DNA of 64,000 bases, from NCBI GenBank assembly GCA_013399855.1, contig VXAY01006156.1:186001-250000 (forward strand), in the 5' to 3' direction. Shown here in pieces: positions 38,933 through 51,587 of the stretch. The notes beneath the pieces are model-generated. The model searched no databases. It was not told the origin of the DNA and was given only the letters and a program-made list of their open reading frames with translations. The DNA is from Oxyruncus cristatus (lineage: Eukaryota > Chordata > Aves > Passeriformes > Cotingidae). A program made the translations under genes and the position numbers. Every line of letters begins with the position of its first letter. Position 1 is the stretch's first letter.

Positions 38933-41246
38933 ACCCCAAACTTCTTGGTTCACCCCCATTAAAATGAACTGGAAGAAGACAAGATAACAGCAAAGTACTC
39001 AAGTCTTTATCTTTATTAATTTCCATTTTATGAGATATTTTTAAATGTTTTCTAAAGTTACACAAGAAGTAGAAATGGATCTGTGCTTTTCATTATGGTT
39101 AAACTGCTAAACCTGGGATTTGAAATCTAATGAATTCAAGTTGTGTGTTCTTATTTATAATGTTCTGTGGTTTTCTGGAGGTTTATTTGCTGATATTAGA
39201 TGATAGGTGAAAGAGATTGGGTAAAAAATGGTATTGGTAGCCTCTCTAGTGGCAATAGTGTATCACGAGGAAAAAGCACACTTTTTTTTTTTTTGTCTAG
39301 GGTTGATGCAGTTATTATAATTCTGGAAAGGCTTCTGAAGGTTTTTGTGTAGAAGTTTGATACGATCTTGTGTGATTAATCATTGTGACCAAATAAAACA
39401 AAAACAATGGATCCAAAGATGATTCTCACTCTGAACATCAATAATGAAAATAAAACTTTTTCTAAAATTATATTCAATCAGAATTGTATCAAGTGTGCCT
39501 GTAAAAAAAGCTCTCTCCTTGTAATCTTGCATGATTAAGTTTTAAACAAGAACAACTTATAAGGACAATTTCTTTTCTTCCAATAATTTTGCAAGTATAA
39601 TAGTGCTAAAGAAGTTTCATTTTCTGAAAAATTTCAACTGACAATACAAACCAGTTTATAAAGCTATTCTTACTCCAAACAACCCTTTCGAGTCTGCTAA
39701 ATATCTTAATCTAACACAGTACATCACCATGCTCATTACATGCCATGAATGATACAGTACAGGGACTGGATATACTGTCATGGTACTTCATCCCAGTAAA
39801 AGATATATTTGCATTAGATTTTATTACCTACTGCATCAACTATTTGCTCTGACATGTATTCCACATTCTTTTTACTGTCACATTGTTTGACTCACTGGAC
39901 TTGCTTGAAATCCTGAAACATCAGCAAGATGTTCAGATGCATTTGGTAAGATATCATTACAAAAATATCTGCTTGTATGCTACTGAGAATAAACAAAGTT
40001 TCACTCGAACATTTGATTTATGAAGCTCTGTACATAACCTTAAAAAGGTAGCCTATGCCCAATGCATATGCACTTTCAGGCAGTGTCAAAAAAACCCGTC
40101 CTGACATGGTAGATGTAGCAAACCTGTCCTGCATGATGCTCTTAAAAGTGTGTAATCATCTGATCTTAGTGCAAGTTCTAATGTGTTCATTCCAAAATCT
40201 ATAATCTGTTGTTAAAACATCTGGATGATGTCAGAAGTGATTGGGGGTAAAGAGCAAAAGAGAAAATTTAGGCTATGTAATTGCACTGGCTTGAACAGGA
40301 TCAATGATAACTCCTCTTAAGCTCAGAGACTAAGATCAACACATGAACCCTGAAGTAGCACTTGGTAAATATCTCTGTAGAAATACTTACAAAACTCAAA
40401 CTCAGTTGATGTCATAGCAGGCAGACTCATAACATATCAGTGGACCAACCATTACCTGTGAGTTTTCTGCTGAGGATAGTACAAATCATGTAACTTCTTT
40501 CTTTTGTCAGCTGATATATGGAGGATATTTTTGGATGCTATTTTTATTGACTTAAATGGTCTTCTGGAAGTTAATTTTTTTTCTCTCTCTGTCTGGGGTG
40601 CAATTCCTCTGTACCTGTCTGCGTTTTCATCTTGATGCCTCCTTTAGAAAATAAATAAATAAAAAAAGAATTCTCCAAGAACTGCTTTTTTTCCCATAAA
40701 GTGCATTGTCTGATACTCTTGAAATTCTTTCTTGGATACCTTCTCACTTTCTCCATGGATGTTGTTGTTGCAGTTTTTCATCTTAAAAGAGAAAATTATT
40801 GGAGATAGGATTCTTAGTTATAAGAAAGCATGCCAGCAGTAGGTTTCTTGATTTTGGAGTTTGTGACTATTTTGAGGATGATAGGAGTATATGTGCTCTT
40901 CTTTCTCTTGTGCATGCTGGACAGTCCTCTGCTTGTGTCTGCTTGGGTGATAATTAAATGTCTACGTATAAAACAGAATGATACTTCCTGTGTGATAGTG
41001 TCAGATCTGATTTAAATATATAGGTGCTTTTCACTCTCAGAGAGACAAATTAGAAAACAAAATTAAATTGAAAATTATCATGTTCTTAATATCACGGTGA
41101 AAGACATTTTTCAGATAGCACAAACAGCAATTTCCCAATACCACAGAGCATTTCTTTTAATGTTCTTCTTTTCTTATGTACTTGGAACAAGAAAGTTTCA
41201 TTTCTTCTGCACCTTAATACAGTTTATAGTTTCTCAGTGAGCAGTG

Positions 41247-41437
41247 AGCCAGTCACGAAGTGAATCTCCCTGATCATCAGATATTGAGGAATCTGTTTCA
41301 GTGGTCTTTGGGTGACTTCTGCTGTGCTTCCTTTGGCTTTCAACCTTTATCCTGTTCTCAGACTTTCAGCTCAGGGGAAGAGTCTTCTGGGGAGAAATAA
41401 GCAAAAAAAAAAAAAGGGTTGCTTAAAAATCGCAAAC
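41247..41437 (+). repeat. Unidentified dispersed repeat, copy 2
   Basis: Second copy of the segment at 38747-38932, same orientation and starting 2,500 bases further on. It has a longer A run (A13 against A8) and two extra bases in 'ggggaagagtcttctgg'. The 2.3 kb between the copies shows no similarity of its own that I can see, which argues against a simple tandem duplication of a larger block unless the rest has diverged or been replaced. Confidence 0.85.
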
Positions 41438-41660
41438 AACAACTTATGAAGAGCCAAAAAGAAAACCTGATACCTGCTTCTTTTCTAAATGTTTTATGTG
41501 AAAGTAGACGAGCCAGATTTTACGGAATACTAAACCCTTCTTTATGTATCACCCGTTGTACAGCTTCCTATTAGTTTTCAAGCAGCCAGATACCTCCAAA
41601 CTGTTGGTTGTATAACCAAGGCGAAATTTAATAAACCTGGTTTGTTCAGTTGTCATATTC

Positions 41661-41679
41661 TTTTATTTATTTATTTATT
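41661..41679. repeat. (TTTA)n microsatellite
   Basis: Four to five TTTA units in a row. Short. Confidence 0.85.
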
Positions 41680-44019
41680 GTTTGGTCATAGCTGCAACTC
41701 TTGAGTGGCAAAGCCTATGAATATTGTGGTACTTTCCTCTATAAAAACAGTCATGTTGATCAAAAGGGAAAGGATTTCAAGACAATACCAATCTATCCAG
41801 AATCAGTGTATTGTTGTATTTTTTAATGGTTGCCGTCATTACAATAGTAATCATATATAGCTCATAAAGTTTGCTGATATTTAGTTACTTTAAGTAACAG
41901 AACATTTGTTCATTGCTCTCAGAATTTTTGTCCTGGATGCTTGAGATTCATGGAAAGTGCAAAAGTTTTTCTCGAGCCTTAAAACTGTAGGGTCTACTCT
42001 ATATTCACATACTTCTAAAGCATTTTCTAATGTGCTATTAAAAGAGTTAAAAAAATTATATTTTTGTGTGACTTTACAGTATAAATTATGTTTGTTAGTC
42101 TCAAATATTTCCCAGTAACTAGTGCATTAGCAGATTACCCTTCAAACTGATGTCCCAGAAGAGGTACATTTTCAGGCAAATTTTTGAATATTTTGAATAT
42201 TTTCCCATGAAATGTCAAATAAACTGACATATTATATGAAATAAAAGTGCCTTCAAGCAGAGTGGTTATCTTGTGTTTTTCTCTAAGCAGTAATCAGTTT
42301 GATAGTTACAGAAAAAAAATTGACTATTTGATTTTTATTTTTTGTTGCATCCAAATTCCTTGAATGCAGAAAAAGATAAAAATCTTTGATGCAGCTAATA
42401 CCATCATTTAACATTTGTTTAAAAGCAAAAGCATGATATAGTATTCTTACAAATTCAACATTACCATGATATTCCTTTCTAAATTTTTTATGACAGCTTA
42501 TAAAGATATGATAGCTTTCTTTGTTTTTGTTTCAGCTGAGCCTTCAAAACTCCATAGTTTTATATTTTTAGAGGCAGGAGCAACTTACTCTTTCTTTTTT
42601 TCTTGTATTATCCATAGGCAGTATAAGTTTACTTGTTTATTCTTGGAAAAAAAATGCAGTGCTGCTGACAGGTTTTGACTTTACATAATTGCAAGAAATG
42701 CTGCCAGTTCTCACAACTGGGCAAAAATGTAGACCAATTATTTGCAAAAATGTTTTAGCTTGCCTGTGCTCACATACTCATTACAAAGAATGTGAATTAT
42801 TTCTTTATTCAACAAGCAAATTTGAATTTGTGTGGATATTCTATTAAAGTTTTTTCCTCAAACTCTCTAAAGTTTCGGCCATCCAGTCAAGTGGTGCTTT
42901 CTAGAATAATTATATCACTTGAGTAACATCTAGAGGAGAGCAAATAGTCAGAAACGAATAAAAGGAGCCGCGTGACAAAAAGCAAAATAGCAAAACACGT
43001 TGGCATAAATTTGCATGGCATGATTATACAAAATTGCAAATAAGTTAATAATAATTTTCTTTATTTTTATTTATTGAATAAATTAAATTATTTAATAAGT
43101 CTTCATGTAACTTAGAAGATAACTAAAAAAAGACTTTTTCAACTACAAGTTTTGTCCCATTCAGTAATCACTAAATCATTTGCCACTGGAAGCCGATTCT
43201 GAATAACATTGATACACATATCATTTTAAAGACATGATTAATTAAGAATACATGACAGAGTTAGTTCAGGAAGGAATTCTGTTTCCAGCTTAAACCTAAA
43301 GATGTTACTACTCCCTGTTTTTGGGTTGGCTTGTTTTCAAGAAGAAGAATTGGGTCTTCAGTTTTGTGAGCTAAGCCGAATTTTCCCAGCTGTTGATGTG
43401 GTGCAAGGATGTGGATCTAGTTGCTAAAAAAATCGCCAATGAGAAAACAACCAGGTTGTCTTTTGCTCTTTGGAAGTCATCTGGGCACTTGCAAAGGGGG
43501 TTAGTGCACCTATATCTGAATACCTGGAGGTCCAGCTGCTCAGTAGAAAATGTTGGTGCCATAAATCACATCCTCAGTGACATCGTGGTAACTGTGCTGC
43601 CTGTGTTGACAAGACATTTGGCACAACGAGGCTGCTAATCTAAGGTGTGACTTCCTAGATATGAATTGAAGTTTGGAATAACATGAGAAAAGTAAAAAAA
43701 ATATTTTTTTTTAAAAAATGAAGTCAACCAAAAATGAACAGTTCAGTGGATAGAAAAATATTGAGAAGGGTTTAAACATCAGACTGAATATTACTGCAGC
43801 AGCAGTCCTGGCATGCTCTGGTGTGCAAGGCCTTCACTCGTGTCTTGGAATAAATCTTGATTTTATAAACTGGCAAGAGACGAAAAAAATGAAAGCAGTT
43901 CCAGAGCATTCAAGTCAAAATATACTCCAGATTAAATGGTGTTGCAATATTAGAATGCACCAAATGTATTAAAATAGTTGAAGGAGAGGAATTGAGATAT
44001 AAAGTTGGAAATGAATGCT

Positions 44020-44157
44020 CTTAGTGAGAGCAGTGTAGCATTCATTCTCCTCGTGAAACATGCACGGCAGCCTTTGTCTTCACAGATAAGAATACAGCAC
44101 CAAAGCCCCAGTGAGAGCTGCCTAGCAACTAACCCTCCTCGTGAGGGCAATGCACAA
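44020..44157. repeat. Imperfect duplication, 87-bp period
   Basis: 'gtgagagcagtgtagca...ctcctcgtgaaacatgcac' at 44024 onward is echoed by 'gtgagagctgcctagca...ctcctcgtgagggcaatgcac' at 44111 onward. The matching part of each unit is about 50 bp, with many substitutions. Confidence 0.5.
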
Positions 44158-45540
44158 GTTGATCTCTTTGATAAGCAAGTGTAGCTACTAAATTAATTAG
44201 TAAAGGCAGCATATCGTGAATTGGTATGGTAAACCAGCAAATTTTTTAATGAAGATTTTTGGAGTTCTAACCTTGAGTGATCACGTCAGGGATTGCCTCC
44301 CTATTACACTGGGACATTTGAAACCTTATTAAAAGTAAAGTTTGAAATACCATGCCCTGAAATGAGGTCCACTAACAGTAAGTAAGAATTTATTTTTATT
44401 TTTGACTGGGAGGGAGGCTTAAAAGACTGGAGGCCCCAAGAGCTCCTGAGAATAGCGGCAGATGTGCCCACTCTGGAATTGAGAGCATTAAGAAGCTCTC
44501 TGTGGTATGTAGAGAACTACACGTACTAGTCAGACATACTTCCCTTTCAGAGGAAAGTAGAAAATGTTTCCAGGAAATCCACTTATTTGAGTTTCTGTAA
44601 TCAAAATGAAGAATTTTCTTCTTAATCCAAGGAGGAACAGAATGACATATGACAAATGCATAGTAAATACTTTAACCACTATAAATAATATTCATGATTT
44701 ATAGTTTTCATCCCTGGATGCTGTACTGTTGGAAATTTGGTAATGCTACAGTAGCTAATTTACATCAATTGAGCTGCGTCTTAGAGATGTCAAGATTTTT
44801 TCAAAATAGCCTGAAAATATTTTTCCTTCAAAAAAAAAAAAACCAACCATGAAAGACCTGATGTTTGGTGCAAAGCTATGTATGCTCAAAGCAAAAGTAT
44901 TTGATCTTCATAGTTTTGTAAGTTCCCCTGCCACTCCTGAAGAAGATGGAAAGGTTATAGGTCCAGCAGTTGCGATGAAGTCTCTTGAGCTGTCACTCTG
45001 GTGGGGTGAAAAAAATTTTGCATCCTAACTGATGTGTCAAAGAGCTTTGAACGTATGTATGTTGTGCTGTATGCAGGTATATAATTTATTTATTCTGTGG
45101 AAATATCCTTTAATAATGCCTATAAAAAAAGTAATTTGTTCACTTAATTCTATTTTAGGAAAGAAACAAAGGAAAGTTTAGTCATAAAAGCTTTAATTTG
45201 AGATGCTTTCTTAATGGAAAATTGAAATAATTTCAGAGTTCCTGCATGTAACTAAAATCTTTTACTTTTCTCTCACCAGAACAGTAAAGATTGTTCACCA
45301 GAGGATTTGAGAGTGCATTTGAGACTATAAATTATTCTTGTAAAGGTACTTATGATTTGAATTTGACTAGAATCAGTGATGGAAGTTATTAGTGCTATGG
45401 GATTAAAGGCAAAAGAATTAAGCAGTTAGTGTTATCTGTGAATACCATATGTATATACGTGTGAACTTATGTGTGAGTAAGTGTGCACACCTTTTATTTT
45501 TTTCTGTAAATAATTTTCTGGCCTAATAAAAAAGTGCAGA

Positions 45541-45560
45541 TTGTTGTTGTTGTTGTTGTT
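45541..45560. repeat. (GTT)n microsatellite
   Basis: Six to seven uninterrupted trinucleotide units. Confidence 0.92.
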
Positions 45561-45920
45561 AGTTAAGTCCATAGTCTATATCAGCAGGTAGTGAAAATTG
45601 CTGCAGCAACACTAGTTATTTGTGTGATTGGCTCTATGGCAGTAATATTTCATGGCTGTAAAAATAGTACTGGTTTCCTCTGAGACCTAAATGAATTGTA
45701 TTTAAAGAGACTTTTAGTTTAGATGTCATCCCACTGCCTATTAGTGACTTTGTTCTTTCTTTCCCTCTCCCATACACATATACTGAATCAGACAGAAATT
45801 GAAGTGTCTAAATACTCAAGTTACTCAAAAATCCTAAAAACAATGGCTACAGCAGATTTTTATAGTTCTCTATCCCCTTTTTCTCCTGTGCACTTAGTGT
45901 GAATTATTACAATGAATATG

Positions 45921-46525
45921 TGTGTTGGCTTCACGTCAACTGTCCGAGCTCACAGGGAAAACCTCCCCCTCCCTTCTTCCTCCGGGGCAAAGGAAAAAAA
46001 CTGTAGAAACTGAAGAACTCAAACCCAACTGAATTATATCAAAATATATATTTTTGCATGTATTTACAGTTATATACAGCTAGAATATTACGTACAATAT
46101 CAGGGATCCCGAATACACCCCGCTCCCCCAAAGGGAAAGGGAAAAGGAAGAGGAGAAAAAGGGAAAAGGGGAAAAACAGATATACGCAATCAAAAACTAA
46201 GAACTAGCAAAATAAAGTCCTGGCAAAAATCAATCTCACCACGTCCCTTAGAAAAAACAGGATCATCTGACACAGGTGGCACTCTCCAATCTCCCGTGTG
46301 GCAGACCAGTAGTCGCTGGTGGCCTCAGCTGATAGATAAGCAAGACCAATGCAGAGACCCACTGCTCCCGAACCTTACTGGAAGAGAAGAGTGAGGGAGA
46401 GCTTCCTCTCCCTTTTTATTTATACCCTTACTTACATAAAAATCATATGAAATACTGGGAACACGGCCTTCGTTCCTTGTTTACAACCTGGTTACCAAGG
46501 AAGGCCTGGAATCAAAACCACCACA
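45921..46525 (-). mobile_element. Solo ERV LTR, minus strand, 605 bp
   Basis: A complete LTR with inverted ends TGTG...CACA and an exact 5-bp target-site duplication. On the minus strand it starts 'tgtggtggttttgattcc' and has a good TATA box, TATAAATA, at 46424-46417 about 100 bases in. It then runs through a GC-richer leader and a long pyrimidine tract (the + strand purine tract at 46131-46177). I did not find a canonical AATAAA on this strand in the expected region. No internal sequence flanks it, so it is a solo LTR. The family is an avian ERV that I cannot name. Confidence 0.85.
46131..46177 (+). repeat. 47-base polypurine tract inside the LTR
   Basis: An uninterrupted run of A and G built from repeating GGGAAA-like units, located in the downstream half of the minus-strand LTR. 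It is not a retroviral primer polypurine tract, because those lie just outside the 3' LTR. It can be expected to adopt triplex-prone DNA. Confidence 0.8.
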
Positions 46526-46530
46526 ATATG

Positions 46531-49500
46531 CCATGAATTGCTACCAAGTGAGTGAGCAGACACGACCTTTACAAAACAAGTGAATTTCAATGGCATTTTA
46601 AATGAAGACAGGGTTGTATTTCAGTGCTACACCTATGTTTTAGTCAGTGAACTTTCAGTAAAAGTTGGTGGCAAGAAATAGTTATACGCTTTTAACATTT
46701 TATTGCTGACAATTTTTTTTTTTTTAGTTATTCTAATAAGTTTATTCATATGTTAAATAATCTAAAGAGGTGCTTGTGGCGTAGGATATATTCAACATTA
46801 AGAAAGGTAAGAATCCTTTTTAATTATTTAATTATACCCAAAAGTGCTTAGAATGCAGTTTCTTCTTCACTGAAGCCTACGGTGAGGTGGTCTTATTTTA
46901 AGGACCAGCATTTAATTCTATGTATTTTTACCTGTTTGGGAAAATTCCAGTGTTTGGTTTTGTTTGTTCTTTTCCCCTCACTAAGATTTTACAGCTGCAA
47001 GTATTCTTTCATGTAGAATAAACTGGTATGGAGACTGTGACATCAAAGAAAAGTTTTGGCTTCATAATGCACAGCATAAGTGTGATAATGATAACCATAT
47101 ATATAGTCCCTCTATAATAACTTATACACTGAAAAAAACCTCAATACTGGCATAAAGCATGAATTTGTTCCTCCACTAACACTGACCCTGGTTTAGTGTT
47201 CAAGGGTGTTAAAATGCATACTCCAGTCCTATGATAGAATGCTAGTCCAAATTCTTTTTGTTCTAGCCTTATCCATAGTTAATAGGAGGATTTTAAAATA
47301 CTGAAAAGTTTTGAAGGCTTGTGACACCAAAAGGCAAATGCAAGCCTTTCCATTTTATCTTTTTTCCTTTATCTTTTTTTTTTTTACTTGCAGAAAGCTT
47401 TATTTATTTAAAATAATTTGCATGAAATTTTCTGTGTTTTCACCAACCAAACATGTTACTTGATTTCTGGAGAAACATTTCTGAATCTGAGCGGCCCCAT
47501 CCGTCACCAAAATGGTGAGTAGAATTTTCTTATGGAGTGGAATTGAGACTGGCCCTTGCCTTTGTCTTTTCTGTCAGCAAATTAGGAGAACAGGGAAGAG
47601 TAAACAGGCTGTGTGACACTGGGCAGTCCTGAGGTCTCACCTTTAGGGGCACTTGTGGAGCTCCAGCTGGGGCAGACAGTCCCCTGTGCACATAAAGGAA
47701 GATGGAACCTGGCACTGATGTTGAACAACAAAGACCTTCTTGTCACAGTTATTTATATAAGGTCTCTTGAGACTTCAGGAGAGTGTTCTCATCGATCAAT
47801 GCTTAACTAAATAGGAATTAGGTTTTCTGCTTTTATCTGTACTAAAAATGTCTTTTCACCTTCTGTGAGCGATGTTGCCAGCTTAAAAGACTGATTTAAC
47901 ACTCGTATTAAAGCAAATGATTTGGGACCTGATCAATGAAACACCTGAGCTAAGACTTCAGTGAGGAATGTGAATCATTTTGACAAGCTGTAAATATTAA
48001 ATTGATATGAGCTCAGAGACATCTTTTTTTGTTAACTGGAGCAAAAGAGTCTATGTAGAAACAGATTAGAAATTGAGCTGGAAGTAGAAAATGTTGTCCA
48101 GTTTACTTTTCTATGACTTATGAGATGCATCTACTACTGTCACGAAAAAAAGGAACTGGAATTGTCAGGAGTGAAGAACTGCTATGTAACAAAGTGGCAC
48201 AATAGTTATTATAAATTGGGAGAGGGGGGGAAAGGAGTGTCCAAAGGAAGTTTAACTCTTATGGAATAAAACAGCTAAGTAAATTTTCTAATTAAACCAG
48301 CTATATTTGGACTAAACCATCTAGAATAAAGATAACTCACAGAACTGCAGCATGAAGGATCAAGGATTTTGAGGATCAACTGATTTTGACGAATTCCTAA
48401 AAAAAAACCCCAATAAAAAACCCCAAAAAGACTCCAAACTTCATTCTTTGAGAAAGGGGAGATACTTAACTAGCATTTTGCTCATTAAACAAAATAAAAC
48501 TTCTTAAGTCAGTTATGGGTGTTGCATTGCCAGAATGGGGGTGTACATTGTTTAGAGCAGGACCTATCCTGAATACAATTCCCTGTCAGTGTTTTATTAA
48601 TGAGTCAGGTGTTAACATTGAAAGCACTCTTGTTGTGTTTCCTCATGATGCCAAGCCTGGTAGGCCTCCAGTTATTTCTGAGATTAGAACTGAAAATTTG
48701 ACACAACAGGTTCTTGTTTGGTTGGTTGTTTTTTGTTTCCTATATTTTTTTTCCTTTTTGAATTGCATACTGCTGACAAATGCTGTGCTTAGAGGGAAAG
48801 AACCCACCAATAATTCCTTAGAACATAGAGTTTAGAGTGAATTACAAAATGATCCTACATTACCAGTGTTACTGAAGGAACAGAAAACATCATATTTACA
48901 TCCATAAACAAAACAATTTAGATTGAGCTGCTCTCTTCCCTCAGTGCTGAGGTCATCCCATTGCATGTTTTGTCCATTTGGGGCATATACACACACTTCT
49001 AAAAGCAAATCTAAATTTTCTGCTGGTAAACAAAGTTGTGCACTGGTGTAGATTGTCCATTGAGATAAAAGAATCACTGTCTTTTGAAGTTATTAAGCAG
49101 CTATTAATCAAATATCTCTCATGAACATGCAAGAAAAATTCTCTGGAAATTTCATGATATTAGGTTTCCTCCACAAAATCCAGAGGTTCTCTACAGGTTT
49201 TTTTCCCCCAAAGAACTCGATTATAAACCTTTTCTGGCTGTCTCTGATAATTGTTGTGCTTTTATCCTAGTGTCACTAGTAATTATTTTGATGTTTTCCA
49301 TTACTTTGATGATGTTTATATAAAACTTTTTAGCCATTTGTTGTTCTGTTCATAGCTTCTGATAAGATTAACCACTATGGACTTTTTTGACTCTTGCTGT
49401 AGGCCACATGCTGTTGAGTAATCAGCAGGATTTTTTTCCTATGGCAGGAAAAGAATTATTTTGAATTTTGTATGTATTTTGAATTTTTTCTAGCAAATAC

Positions 49501-51587
49501 TTGTCTCATCTATATGCAATAAAATCTTTATTATATAGTAGATCAGTTTGTGGTTAACAAAAATCCAGATTGCTTTCTATAAGATGAGATATTTGTTTGT
49601 TTTCTGGAGGGTGAATATTGGCGGTGTTTTGATTGACCTAACTGGAAAGGTGTGTTTCTTGAGGGGAGACACTTGCTAGTCTCTGTTAGGATAAAGAATC
49701 ACTGATAGTATTTCTTATTTCATGTAAAGGCACATTTTCTGTCAGGGACAGATAAGTTGGGCAATTAAATTAGTCACCACTTTCCGCTGCTACTCTCTAT
49801 GTGTGGTATTCACCTTCCTGAGTATGAAAGTAATGATGGAATTGTGTTTTCCAGCTCCAAGGGATGGGTGGCAGTTACTGAGTGAGCAAGCCAGCTGATG
49901 ATGCTTAGCTATTCAGAGGAGGAACAGCTCTTGAAAGGATGGTGAATTAGGCCTGGCTACAGCTCAACAGTTTTAAGAAGAACAGATTTAGCCAAGAGGA
50001 AGTGAAGGATGAGTGTTCTGGATGATTTAATGGGAGAGATGGTTTACTGTTTTGAGACTGAGCAACTGCAAACTGCCATGTTTTAACTTTATGTTCAAAA
50101 ATAATTGATTATTGTTATAGTTCTTCAGCCTGTTGCTCCACAGTATTTACGTTTATGTCGAGCAACTGATCACCCCTTAATATACACAATATCATTCAAT
50201 TGAGATAGGTACAGTCCATCAAAAATTTTGAAAAGCTTCATAAAAGCTAATCTGCTTTAACCACCACATAATTCAGTAGTGTGACACTCTATGGTAGTTA
50301 CATTAGATGTTGATGGGGCTCCTCAGAAAGACTAAAATAGCAGAATATGTGTTCTTGACTTCAATAAATGGTCCCCTTCACAATTTTTGACCTTTTCCTG
50401 GACTTCTTAGGTGAAGCTAAACTAAAATCAGCATCAAAGTAATTGTACAGAATTGTGTAGCTTTGGTCTTCTAAATACCTGAAATATTTTTGAGGTGTTT
50501 TACTTGTTAAATACGTGGAAGAAAAACAATCCTAGTAGCCATTATCTATTTATTCTAAGCTCTGCAATGTAAACATGGAATAGTGCAGTTTTACTTCAGA
50601 GCTCATAAAGAGGTTTTAAACAAAAAGGATAGTTGGAATAGATTTTGTTATAACATCAAAATCAGGTTGATCAGAAGGAAGACACATTATTTATGTTAAT
50701 TTGGGGAAGCTGTAATGAATTTTGGGCTGCTTTTGGGTTTGGATTTTATCAGGTTTTTTTCCAGCCTCTGTTTGCTGAAGAATTTTTCTTTAGATTCTGT
50801 AAACTGGGAGAATAAACTGAGGTTATGTAGACAATAATTCAGTGAAGAAAGCTTCTTTCATAAAAGCTTGATGGCCTCTTTTGTTAATGATTTTGGCTAC
50901 CTGAATGGACAATGGCAAATTATTCTAAAACTTCATTTTGTAATCTTCTGGGTTTTGTTTTTCTTCAAATGCAAGAAACTTTCTCTGTCATAAGTGGCTT
51001 GTCCTCTCAAAAAGAAATCAATGCCCTGGAAAGGGACTGTGCCTTTCTCCTCAGCAAATATATCTGTGACTTGCAGAAGCCGTGCATCTATGGCAATGAT
51101 AAATCTGAAAATCTGCTATCATGAGAGATAGAGCATTTTAATCTTCCAGGTTGCTTTAAAAGGTGGTAGGAGTGCTTGAATTAATGATTTATCTTTGAAA
51201 TAAGCTTACTGTAGTATAGAATCTACTGTAGTGGAAAAAATAGTACAAACTACTTTGCAAAAAGAAAACAAAATAAAAATTCAAGTGTCTGCCTAGGCTA
51301 TTTTGGGGGAATTTGTCATCAGTGATACTTTTAGCATTAACAGAAATATTTTGGTGAAAATCAGGAAAGTGAGTGTATCTTTCGGAGTACAGTTCACACA
51401 AATTATACAAATACATGTATATTATATACTTTATATTCAACATTTTGCTGTATAGACAGTGTACAATATGTAATTCTGCTAAAAATGAATAATAGTAATA
51501 ATAATATAAAATTAACTTTTTCAGTTCAGAAAAATATTATAGTATTTGGATTTAATTAAACCGTATAAGTGACACACAGAGACAATT
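46531..51587. other. Unique AT-rich non-coding DNA, no gene recognised
   Basis: No element or exon was recognised in 5 kb. The patch around 47480-47720 is somewhat GC-richer and includes 'accaaaatggtgagt', which looks like a start codon directly followed by a splice donor. With no supporting reading frame this is not called. G-rich and A/C-rich short tracts occur near 48222 and 48399-48428. Confidence 0.55.

Larger units (their letters stand above)
38491..45915. other. Unique AT-rich non-coding DNA apart from the repeat pair
   Basis: No exon or RNA gene was recognised. It contains both copies of the unidentified repeat (38747-38932, 41247-41437), a (TTTA)n tract at 41661-41679, an imperfect 87-bp-period duplication at 44020-44157 and a (GTT)n microsatellite at 45541-45560. 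Reading frames are about 80 codons or fewer outside the repeats. Confidence 0.6.
45916..46530. repeat. 5-bp target-site duplication ATATG flanking a solo LTR
   Basis: ATATG occurs at 45916-45920 immediately before 'tgtgttggc' and at 46526-46530 immediately after 'accaccaca'. Five bases fits an ERVL-like integrase, although some other avian ERVs also make 5-bp or 6-bp duplications. The flanks are not low-complexity, so this is strong support for both LTR boundaries. Confidence 0.88.
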
